From contig PEWM01000060.1 in assembly GCA_002779455.1 (NCBI GenBank), positions 273 through 13,207 of the forward strand: 12,935 nucleotides of DNA. The letters run 5' to 3'. Under the pieces are notes generated by a model, which saw nothing but the letters and a program-made list of their open reading frames with translations, was not told where the DNA came from and made no database searches. Numbering within the stretch: the stretch's first letter is position 1; every line of letters starts with the position of its first letter. This DNA comes from Deltaproteobacteria bacterium CG07_land_8_20_14_0_80_60_11. GTDB taxonomy: Bacteria > Desulfobacterota > Desulfobaccia > Desulfobaccales > 0-14-0-80-60-11. Positions 6,661-12,196 of this stretch are shown one piece after another. The position numbers and the translations under genes are program-made.

Positions 6661-7346
6661 GCTACAAGGTGATGCAGATCACGCCGCATGATGCGGACCT
6701 GGACGCCCAGGTGAGCACCCGGGGAAGCCAGGCGGACCTGACGGCGATCAAGACTAAGAGCGATAACCTGCCGGCGGACCCGGCTTCCAACACCCAGGTC
6801 AATACCCGGGTGGCCGCGTCTTCCTACGTGGCGCCGGATAATGCCGGCATCTCGGCCATTAAAGCCAAGACCGACAACCTCCCGGCAAGTCCGGCGAACG
6901 AGGGCGCCATCCAGGGCCACGTGGCGGATGCGTTGGCGGCGTATGACCCGCCCACCCAGGCGGAGTTGGAGGCGGCGGTGTCGCCTTTGGCGCTGGAGGC
7001 CGGGATTGAGGCCCATGTGCTGGCGGTCCTCAATGCTTACGACCCACCCAGCCGGGCCGAGGCCATGACGGATAAAGAGGCGATCCTGGCGGCCATCGCC
7101 GCCCTGAACGACATGAGCGTGGGGGAGCTGCTGGGCGGGGACCTGTCAGACAGCCTGAGTTTCCCGGCCAACTCCCTGGCGGACCTGGTGCGCAAGCTCT
7201 TCTGGGTTGTCTGCAACCGCATGGTTATTGACGATACGACCGCGGACTTTACGGTCTATAAAACCGATGGCGTGACCCGGGCGGCAACCGGGACCATCAC
7301 GGATAACGGCGCCACCACGGCGAGGGGAAATCCGACATGGCTGTAA
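6447..7346 (+). CDS. Fibre/linker-type structural protein with repeated LP motifs
   Basis: A 299-aa protein starting at the ATGA overlap with the gene above. Residues 1-75 are beta-type (LTPTITIYKK, GGGFYKFTATPTEALVVRIDGG) and AT-rich at the DNA level. From about residue 80 the sequence becomes helical and repetitive. The motif IKTKSDNLPADPAS (101-114) recurs as IKAKTDNLPASPAN (138-151). AYDPP occurs at 165-169 and 197-201. Such LPADPAS-type repeats are common in phage fibre or virion linker proteins, where they form trimeric coiled segments (my recollection of the family style). The C-terminus (about 225-299) has a compact end, FTVYKTDGVTRAATGTITD, also seen in phage appendage proteins. Function: probable fibre shaft or adaptor for the 555-aa protein. 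The composition change within the gene suggests a chimeric origin. Confidence 0.72.
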   Translation: MIYVLYFADAGAPKLSLTPTITIYKKVSDNSDVASPPAVSEIGGGFYKFTATPTEALVVRIDGGSVLAEAYRYKVMQITPHDADLDAQVSTRGSQADLTAIKTKSDNLPADPASNTQVNTRVAASSYVAPDNAGISAIKAKTDNLPASPANEGAIQGHVADALAAYDPPTQAELEAAVSPLALEAGIEAHVLAVLNAYDPPSRAEAMTDKEAILAAIAALNDMSVGELLGGDLSDSLSFPANSLADLVRKLFWVVCNRMVIDDTTADFTVYKTDGVTRAATGTITDNGATTARGNPTWL

Positions 7347-7519
7347 CCCCCAAAACTATTGCTTCCTGGGGCCTCCTGGGGCCTGATCCTGAGATTGTGG
7401 AGGGCATGGATATAACCCTGACTGATTCGGGCCTCCTGGAAGCAACTCTGATTGATTCAGATCTCCTGGAAGTCACCCTGGAGGCCGACGAGATTACCGT
7501 GGAGATTGACGAAGGCTAA
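7337..7519 (+). CDS. Short acidic repeat protein (60 aa)
   Basis: No family recognised. The ORF overlaps the upstream gene by ten bases, with GAGGGG at 7322-7327 nine bases before the ATG, so coupled translation is plausible. The product is strongly acidic and consists in its second half of near-repeats of ten residues: LTDSGLLEAT, LIDSDLLEVT, LEADEITVEI. The repeat is also clear in the DNA (two 30-base units around 7417-7476 sharing CTCCTGGAAG). Alternating hydrophobic and acidic residues suggest stacked beta strands, perhaps a short adaptor or a capping strand for the neighbouring fibre proteins. That it is translated is likely from spacing and frame, but it could be a remnant. Confidence 0.55.
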   Translation: MAVTPKTIASWGLLGPDPEIVEGMDITLTDSGLLEATLIDSDLLEVTLEADEITVEIDEG

Positions 7520-7564
7520 GTTGACGCTGAAGCAGGGAAACCAAGGGAGGCGAAGAGAAGCCGA

Positions 7565-7897
7565 ATGGAAAAGATGGTGGTCAAGCAGGGTGAGGCCAAG
7601 ACGGTTACCTTTACGGTGAGGGACGCTCTGGGCGCCGGGGTCGATCTCTCCGGGGCGGCCTTGCTCCTGGGGGTGAAGAAAGATAAGTCGGAGGCGGATT
7701 ATACCTTTGCCAAGGCCGACCAGGAGTTCGATAAGAGCCAGGCGGCCAACGGCATCGTTTCGGTAAATCTCAGCGCCGCCGATACCAACCAGCCGGAGGC
7801 CACTTACATCGGGGAGCTCAAGTGCGCCTGGGCCGGGCCGGTGATCAAGAAGAGCGAGGATTTCTTCTTGCAGGTCAAGAGGGCGGTGACGGCGTAA
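7565..7897 (+). CDS. Ig-like small phage protein (BppU N-terminal-type)
   Basis: A 110-aa protein with an Ig-type beta-sandwich pattern: VVKQGEAKTVTFTVRDALG (strands A-B), VDLSGAALLLGVKKD, FDKSQAANGIVSVNLSAAD, ATYIGELKCAW and a closing EDFFLQVKRAV. The succession 'gap-free QG(E/D), TFTVRDALG, VDLSGA' is the style of the N-terminal domain of phage baseplate upper proteins (BppU_N) and of many stand-alone phage proteins. In those systems the domain anchors receptor-binding proteins to the virion. Here it is free-standing in the accessory cassette, so an anchor role for the upstream fibres is reasonable but inferred. Start: ATG 7565 or ATG 7574 (codon 4); GGGAGG at 7545-7550 is some distance upstream, so the second is not favoured by spacing and GAGAAG at 7555-7560 may serve instead. 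Confidence 0.7.
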   Translation: MEKMVVKQGEAKTVTFTVRDALGAGVDLSGAALLLGVKKDKSEADYTFAKADQEFDKSQAANGIVSVNLSAADTNQPEATYIGELKCAWAGPVIKKSEDFFLQVKRAVTA

Positions 7898-7902
7898 AGG
7901 CC

Positions 7903-7962
7903 GGTTCTGGGTTCTGGGTTCTCGCTTTCCCCAAACCCTAAAACCTAAAACTAAAAACCCAG
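7903..7962. repeat. Short tandem heptamer repeats in the gap before the gp36-like gene
   Basis: The gap 7898-8026 opens with GGTTCTG GGTTCTG GGTTCTC (7903-7923), three near-identical heptamers. It continues with CCCTAAAACCTAAAACTAAAAACCC (25 bases, here described as A-rich CCTAAAA units, 7935-7960). CTGGGTT at 7907-7913 and 7914-7920 can pair with AACCCAG at 7956-7962, giving an alternative hairpin. This is the style of short tandemly repeated repetitive sequences seen in intergenic DNA. No gene is visible in the remaining part of the gap. Confidence 0.65.
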
Positions 7963-8026
7963 TTTTATAGGCGGATTGCTGCCTGCCGTTGCCTGATGGC
8001 GAGCAAGTCACACAAGAGAGGGAATT

Positions 8027-8449
8027 ATGGCTTACTGTTCCGAAGACGACCTCCTCAAGATGATACCCCAGTCAGAACTGGCCGAGTTGACCGCGGAGTC
8101 CGGGGAGGTCCCCGACAGCCTCATCATCATTGATGCCATCAGCAAGGCCGAGGCCGAGATCGACTCCTACCTGGGGGTCAAGTATGTGGTGCCTCTGGCC
8201 ACCCCGCCGGCCCAGGTCAAGGCCCTAACAGTGGACCTGGCCATCTACCACCTCTACTCCCGCCGCAGCGTTGTGCCGCCGGTGCGGCAGCAGAAGTACG
8301 ACGCCGCGGTGGCCTTTCTGAAGCAGGTGGCGGCGGGACAGATAGTGATCGCCGGGCCTCAGGGAGAGCTGCCCACGGTAGCTAAAGCAGTGACCGACGC
8401 CACCGGCGCCATCCGGGCCTTCACCCGGGACACCCTGGCGGACTGGTAA
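8027..8449 (+). CDS. Head-completion/connector protein, Mu gp36-like (DUF1320)
   Basis: Likely adaptor that binds beneath the portal and joins head to tail. The 140-aa sequence is typical of DUF1320: N-terminal YCSEDDLLKMIPQSELAELT, central AISKAEAEIDSYLGVKYVVPL, AQVKALTVDLAIYHLYSRR, then a KYDAAVAFLKQVAAGQI helix and a short C-terminal extension ending in RDTLADW. Mu gp36 is of similar size. GAGGGA at 8018-8023 is closely spaced to the ATG. It is followed after a 14-base gap by the DUF1834 gene, as in Mu (gp36-gp37). Recognition is strong; the exact structural role is inferred from synteny. Confidence 0.92.
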   Translation: MAYCSEDDLLKMIPQSELAELTAESGEVPDSLIIIDAISKAEAEIDSYLGVKYVVPLATPPAQVKALTVDLAIYHLYSRRSVVPPVRQQKYDAAVAFLKQVAAGQIVIAGPQGELPTVAKAVTDATGAIRAFTRDTLADW

Positions 8450-8463
8450 GGGGGCGGGAGGCT

Positions 8464-8904
8464 ATGGCCAACGATCTCTGGACCACGGTAGAGGATGCGG
8501 TGCTGGCCGCCCTGAAGGCGGAATTGGACGCCCGGGTCAAGACCCTAACCACCTACCAGGGGGACTGGCTTACCGACCTGCACCGGGAGGACTGGCGCTT
8601 TCCGGCGGTTCTGGTGCAGTTGCGCCAGAGCCGGGGGGAACAGGTGACCCTCGGGTCCTACGACCTGAACCTGGAATTTACCGTCCTGGTAATAGTGAGG
8701 CACCTGCGAGGGGAAGCCGCCGGCCGGCGGGAGGCCAATGGGGTCTACCAGGTGCTGGCAGGGGTAAGAACGGCCCTGTGGCACCAGGATCTGGGGCTGG
8801 AGTTGCAACCCCTCAATCTCATCAGGGAAGAGGCTTTATTGAGCAGCCAGGAATTTTCCGTGTACGCCGCCCACTATGGCACCGCCCTGGTGCAGGATCT
8901 GTGA
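8464..8904 (+). CDS. Mu gp37-like neck/tail-completion protein (DUF1834)
   Basis: A 146-aa protein of DUF1834 type, expected at the head-tail interface (tail terminator or neck role). Family-like stretches are VEDAVLAALKAELDARVKTLTTY in the N-terminal helix (described here by its VLAALK and VKTLTTY ends), FPAVLVQLRQ around residue 42, YDLNLEFTVLVIVRHLRG around 62-79, and a C-terminal EFSVYAAHYGTALVQ. GGGAGG at 8456-8461 is only two bases from the ATG, with further G-rich sequence just upstream, so its ribosome binding is less regular than that of the neighbours. It directly follows gp36-like and precedes the tail tube gene. Confidence 0.85.
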   Translation: MANDLWTTVEDAVLAALKAELDARVKTLTTYQGDWLTDLHREDWRFPAVLVQLRQSRGEQVTLGSYDLNLEFTVLVIVRHLRGEAAGRREANGVYQVLAGVRTALWHQDLGLELQPLNLIREEALLSSQEFSVYAAHYGTALVQDL

Positions 8905-8925
8905 AGCTGACGAGGAGAGAGGATC

Positions 8926-10221
8926 ATGACCCGGTCCATCCGGAATTTTTTAGCCACCCATAATCTGCTGGCGGTATCGGCCAGACAGCAGGAGGTGGCC
9001 ATGAACACCGAACAGGCATTGGACACCACGTTGCTGGTGGACCTGAACACGGTGCTCAACTACCAGGCGCTGAAAAACCCCAACCGGGAGGAGCTCACCG
9101 GCAAAGAAGAGGCCGACCGGCTCCATGATTTCGGCGGCAAAGTGGTGGGCGCCCTGTCCTTTCCCCGGGCCCAGCCGCAGCATTTCGCCTTTCTGCTAAG
9201 CTACGGTCTGGGCGAGGTGGCGACGGACCCGGCCGGGGCCACCGGCTACCGGCATACTATCCGGCCCCGGTCCGGGGAGGTGGATGTGGCCCGGTCCAAC
9301 CCGTCTTTTACCGCGGCCATGCGTTTCGGGCGCCAGGTGCTGAAACGGCGTTTTGCCTCCTGTTTCATTGACCAAATCAGGATGGATTTCGCCCGGGACG
9401 GTTGGGCCAAGATCAACGGGACCGTGAAAGGCAGCGGCAAGGTGGTGGACAACACCCAGGTGGAGGAAGTGGCCGCGGCCGGCAATGCCACCACCCTGAC
9501 CCTGGCGGTCAACGGGGTGGCGGGGGAGACGCCCGCCGAGAGATTGAGCAACGTCCAGGCCGTCCAGGTGCTGAATCCCGTCACGTCCGCCTGGGAGGAA
9601 GTGGCATACCAGGCCGTGTCCGGGACGGTCCCCGGGGTCATCGACATTACGTCGCCGGGGGGAAGCGGGACGCTGACCACCTACCGGGTCTATTACCTGC
9701 CCGGGGAGAGCGGTTGGATGAACCTGCCGCCCCGGGTGGAGGAGCCCCCCCTGAAGGTGAGCCAGTTGGAAGTGACCCTGGGAGGCCGCTGGGATGGCGC
9801 CGCCTTCAGCGGCGGGTATCGGCTGGCCACGGAACTGCGGGGCGTCACCTGGACCATGAAAAACAACCTGACGCCGGAATCCACCCCGGGGGCCGGCGGC
9901 AATTACGCCAATCGCGCCTTTAGGACCGGGCGGGACCAGAGCCTGAAATTCGACCGGGATTTCCGGGACTTCCTTCTGGCCCAAAACCTGAAAGACAACG
10001 ACACCCTGGGGGTCCGCTTGATGGCGACGGGGCCGGAATTTGAGCCGGGGGTCAACTACCAGGTGGACCTAATCTTCCCCCGGGTGTCGGTGCTGGCCAC
10101 CACGGTCAAAGTGTATCAGCGCCGCCTTTCGGAAGAGGTGGAATTTGCCATCCTGGAGGACGACGCCTACGGCTCGGTGGTGGCTTACGTCCAGAACCGG
10201 GTGAGCAGCTACGCCGCTTAA
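8926..10221 (+). CDS. Tail tube protein with an inserted domain
   Basis: Probable tail tube subunit of the family found in B3/D3112-like transposable siphophages. The N-terminal RNFLATHNLLAVSARQQEVA and NTEQALDTTLLVD, then ELTGKEEADRLHDFGGKVVG and AQPQHFAFLLSYGLGE (about 83-98), are the tube-type signatures. The C-terminal half carries LEVTLGGRWDG, GVTWTMKNNLTPESTPG, RAFRTGRDQSLKFDRDFRDF and the closing YQRRLSEEVEFAILEDD. Between about residues 180 and 270 lies an extra beta-rich stretch (ATTLTLAVNGVAG, AVQVLNPVTSAWEEVAYQAV) that looks like an Ig-type insert. At 431 aa it is longer than the roughly 300 aa I expect for the basic family. Start 8926 has AGGAG at 8913-8917 nearby; ATG 9001 (codon 26) also has GGAGG five bases upstream, but the family-like N-terminus favours 8926. 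Confidence 0.82.
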   Translation: MTRSIRNFLATHNLLAVSARQQEVAMNTEQALDTTLLVDLNTVLNYQALKNPNREELTGKEEADRLHDFGGKVVGALSFPRAQPQHFAFLLSYGLGEVATDPAGATGYRHTIRPRSGEVDVARSNPSFTAAMRFGRQVLKRRFASCFIDQIRMDFARDGWAKINGTVKGSGKVVDNTQVEEVAAAGNATTLTLAVNGVAGETPAERLSNVQAVQVLNPVTSAWEEVAYQAVSGTVPGVIDITSPGGSGTLTTYRVYYLPGESGWMNLPPRVEEPPLKVSQLEVTLGGRWDGAAFSGGYRLATELRGVTWTMKNNLTPESTPGAGGNYANRAFRTGRDQSLKFDRDFRDFLLAQNLKDNDTLGVRLMATGPEFEPGVNYQVDLIFPRVSVLATTVKVYQRRLSEEVEFAILEDDAYGSVVAYVQNRVSSYAA

Positions 10222-10232
10222 CTCAATAATAA

Positions 10233-10260
10233 CTCACGCAAAGTCGCTAAGTTCGCAAAG
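10233..10260 (+). repeat. Interspersed repeat of the CTCACGCAAAG type
   Basis: The short gap after the tail tube gene holds CTCACGCAAAGTCGCTAAG followed by TTCGCAAAG, a tandem AAAG-ended pattern. It resembles the diverged copy at 1371-1390. The Shine-Dalgarno GGGAG at 10262-10266 for the next gene follows directly after the repeat. No other feature is seen in 10222-10271. Confidence 0.6.
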
Positions 10261-10271
10261 CGGGAGATAAC

Positions 10272-10655
10272 ATGGCGAGAATTTTGGGAGAACCGCGCCA
10301 TACCCTGGCGATTCAGGACCCGGTCTCCGGTTCGGTGGTCACCCTGTATTACCGGGGGCCGACCTCGGAGGAGCGGGTGGCCTACCAGCTCTCCGCCTTC
10401 CGCCTCGAAGGCGGCGAACGGCGGTTTTGCCTGGGGGAGACGCGCCTCAAGTTCGGGTTGGAGATCCTGGCCGGGTTTGGGGCCGGGGACTTTATCATCG
10501 CGGCAGAGGGCGGCCAGACCCCCCTGGACCCGGCCCGGCACCCGGACTGGAAGGAGCGTCTGGCCGAAGATGCCCCGGATCTGGTGTCGTATCTGGCCCA
10601 ACAGGTTTTTGAAGGCATGCGGGTGGCCTCCCGGGGGGAGCCGGAGTGGGACTGA
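10272..10655 (+). CDS. Tail assembly chaperone-like protein
   Basis: A 127-aa protein placed between tail tube and tape measure, where tail assembly chaperones are normally coded. It contains YYRGPTSEERVAYQLSAFRL (about 18-37) and TRLKFGLEILAGFGAGDFI (about 55-73), then an acidic C-terminal helix DLVSYLAQQVFEGM. I recall similar proteins upstream of tape-measure genes in Mu-like siphophages of deltaproteobacteria. It overlaps the next ORF by ten bases in the -1 frame, the classic layout of chaperone pairs such as lambda G/T, where a programmed -1 frameshift makes a fusion. Function is inferred from context; the gene itself is clear. GGGAG at 10262-10266 is five bases before the ATG. Confidence 0.7.
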   Translation: MARILGEPRHTLAIQDPVSGSVVTLYYRGPTSEERVAYQLSAFRLEGGERRFCLGETRLKFGLEILAGFGAGDFIIAAEGGQTPLDPARHPDWKERLAEDAPDLVSYLAQQVFEGMRVASRGEPEWD

Positions 10656-10969
10656 GGGAGGCCCCCGGGGAAGGCCGCCGGGGCTGGCCGCTGGACCGAG
10701 AACTGCAGGTGCTGGCCGGCGGACGGCTCTGCGGCCCGGAGGAGCGGCGCCGGTGCCGCACGGAGAGCGGGGCCTTTGCCGACTGGGCCTGCGGGGCCTG
10801 TGCTGAGCGGGTGCGCCCGGAAGCCATCTCCCCCTGGACCTGGCACCTGGTCTTCCTGTACCAGTTGAGCCGGGCCGGGTACCCCTTCAAGGCCAACGAT
10901 CTCAGTTTGGAAACCTGGCTCCTCATGGGAACGGTGCGCCGGGTCTTAGAAGGAAGCCAGCGAGGATAA
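10646..10969 (+). CDS. Second tail-chaperone-like ORF with a four-Cys cluster
   Basis: A 107-aa ORF opening with GTG inside the end of the previous gene (overlap ten bases, -1 frame relative to it). It has four cysteines, at 29, 37, 49 and 52 (LCGPEERRRC and CGAC), a possible metal-binding cluster. The second half, SPWTWHLVFLYQLSRAGYPF and ANDLSLETWLLMGTVRRVLE, is helical and resembles short proteins found just before tape-measure genes in Mu-like prophages. It could be translated separately by reinitiation at the GTG, or as a C-terminal extension of the upstream protein through frameshifting near the G-run at 10633-10638. The next gene starts one base after its stop. Assignment rests on position and style. 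Confidence 0.65.
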   Translation: MGLREAPGEGRRGWPLDRELQVLAGGRLCGPEERRRCRTESGAFADWACGACAERVRPEAISPWTWHLVFLYQLSRAGYPFKANDLSLETWLLMGTVRRVLEGSQRG

Positions 10970-10970
10970 C

Positions 10971-11735
10971 ATGGTCACGACTAGAGTGAAAAGCAGTACG
11001 AATCAGAGAAAACTGGAGGATTATCGCGCCTACCAGGACGAGATGCTCAAGATCAGCCGGGAATACAGCCAGGCCCGCCTGGCGGTATGGGTTGACGAGG
11101 CCCGGGCCCTCCACGACACCTGGAGCGGCTTCACCCAGGAGTGGCAGGCCAACCTGGAGCAGATGACGGCCCTGGCCGGGAGTAAGTTCGAAGAGATGGC
11201 CGCCCGGGGCGAGGCCTCGGCCGGGGTCCTGGCCCAGAGCTGGCAGAAAAACCTGGCGGACGTCTCCGGGGCCGTGGAACAGTGGGGCGCCGGCTTCCTC
11301 CAGACGTTGGGGCAGGTGGCGGCGGCCTGGGGATCAACCATGGGGAGCCGGGGGGGCGCCCAGGATGGCTGGTCATCGCTTTTGGGCGGGGTCCTGGATT
11401 TCGGCGGCTGGTTTCACCAGGGAGGGGTGGTTTCGGCCCACCAGGGCATGGTGATTTCCCCGGGGACCTTGATGGGCGACGAACAGCTCATCATGGCCCA
11501 GGCGGGCGAGGGGGTCCTCCCCCGGGAGAGCATGGCCCGCTTGGGGGAGAAAAACTTCGAGGCCCTCCGAACCGGCCGGTTCGAGCCCTCCGGGGGCAAA
11601 GCCGCCCCCCGCTATGACGTGACCATACAGGTCCAGACTTTGGATGCCTCCGGGGTGGCGGGCCTGGACTGGGACCGCTTGGTGCAACGGCACCTGATGC
11701 CGGCTCTCAGACAAGAAGCAGACCGGCGCTGGTAA
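10971..11735 (+). CDS. Very short tape-measure-like protein
   Basis: A 254-aa protein with an N-terminal helical, coiled-coil-prone part (about 12-125, with regular Leu/Ala/Trp spacing and many Glu/Gln). A C-terminal part of tape-measure type follows: FHQGGVV at 148-154, QGMVISPGTLMGDEQLIMAQ, GEGVLPR at 179-185, RLGEKNFEALRTGRF. The tail end YDVTIQVQTLDASGVAGLDW and a basic helix close it. In siphophages such C-termini belong to tape measures of 700 aa or more, which set tail length; this one lacks nearly all of the long helical body. It either makes an unusually short tail, is a deletion derivative, or plays a tail-tip role. GAGGA at 10962-10966 precedes the ATG. No frameshift or stop remnant of a longer gene is seen upstream. 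Confidence 0.75.
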   Translation: MVTTRVKSSTNQRKLEDYRAYQDEMLKISREYSQARLAVWVDEARALHDTWSGFTQEWQANLEQMTALAGSKFEEMAARGEASAGVLAQSWQKNLADVSGAVEQWGAGFLQTLGQVAAAWGSTMGSRGGAQDGWSSLLGGVLDFGGWFHQGGVVSAHQGMVISPGTLMGDEQLIMAQAGEGVLPRESMARLGEKNFEALRTGRFEPSGGKAAPRYDVTIQVQTLDASGVAGLDWDRLVQRHLMPALRQEADRRW

Positions 11736-11744
11736 GGAGGGGAG

Positions 11745-12110
11745 ATGGCGAACGCCCGGTTGGAATGGACCCCCTTGGGGGGCAGCGGCCAGAGCTACAC
11801 CTTGCCGGTCAACTTCTCCTGGGATTATCAAGAACTGGCCCAGGATGAGACCGACCGGGAGCGGGCCGTGGACGGCACCCTGCGGAGTTATCTGCGGGGG
11901 CTGAAACAGCGATGGGTTTTGCAGTTCCAGTTCATTTCCACGCCTCAGAAGGATGTCCTCGCGGCCATCAAGCAGGCCCAGGCGGATATTGATTTTTTCC
12001 GGGACGGGACCGGGGCCAAGACCTTTACCGGGGTGTGGACCAATGACCTGGATTTCCGGGAGGTGGCTCCCGGGTTATGGTCCGGGAGCATGATGCTGGA
12101 AGAGGTGTGA
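11745..12110 (+). CDS. Small tail protein, probable distal-tail component
   Basis: A 121-aa protein of mixed alpha/beta type. Notable stretches are YTLPVNFSWDYQELAQDET, RERAVDGTLRSYLRGLKQRW and VLQFQFISTPQKDVLAAIKQ, followed by DFFRDGTGAKTFTGVWTNDL. The 'dGtl.......kr.w.l.f.f' pattern is common in small phage proteins that follow the tape measure; from position I infer a distal tail or minor tail protein. AGGAGG at 11735-11740 overlaps the stop of the previous gene, giving a nine-base intergenic gap and strong coupling. It is followed by the heptamer array at 12118. No firm family name can be given from sight alone. Confidence 0.62.
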   Translation: MANARLEWTPLGGSGQSYTLPVNFSWDYQELAQDETDRERAVDGTLRSYLRGLKQRWVLQFQFISTPQKDVLAAIKQAQADIDFFRDGTGAKTFTGVWTNDLDFREVAPGLWSGSMMLEEV

Positions 12111-12117
12111 ATTTTAA

Positions 12118-12165
12118 GTGAGCAGTGAGCAAGCAGTGAGCAGTGAGCAGTGAGCAGTGAGCAGT
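12118..12165. repeat. GTGAGCA heptamer tandem array
   Basis: Six copies of GTGAGCA occur at 12118, 12125, 12136, 12143, 12150 and 12157. A four-base partial unit (AGCA) at 12132-12135 interrupts copies two and three. The array fills the gap 12111-12196 upstream of the last gene. Degenerate copies occur at 1-14 (TGAGCAGTGAACA). Such 7-base tandem repeats change copy number by slippage. The gene that follows has only a weak GA-rich ribosome binding site. Confidence 0.88.
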
Positions 12166-12196
12166 TATAAGTCTGCCTATCTGATAGAGAGAGACC

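Noticed and set aside
7930..7962. Telomere-type repeat
   Set aside because: CCCTAAA-like units are irregular and few; better seen as a short tandem intergenic repeat of bacterial type.
9196..9984. Antisense open frame opposite the tail tube gene
   Set aside because: Shadow of GC-rich coding sequence; composition is low-information and no start signal is seen.
9001..10221. Tail tube start at ATG 9001
   Set aside because: It has a good Shine-Dalgarno but would remove the RNFLATHNLLAV stretch that looks family-conserved; kept as an alternative only.
12118..12165. CRISPR array
   Set aside because: Units are seven bases, directly abutting, without spacers.
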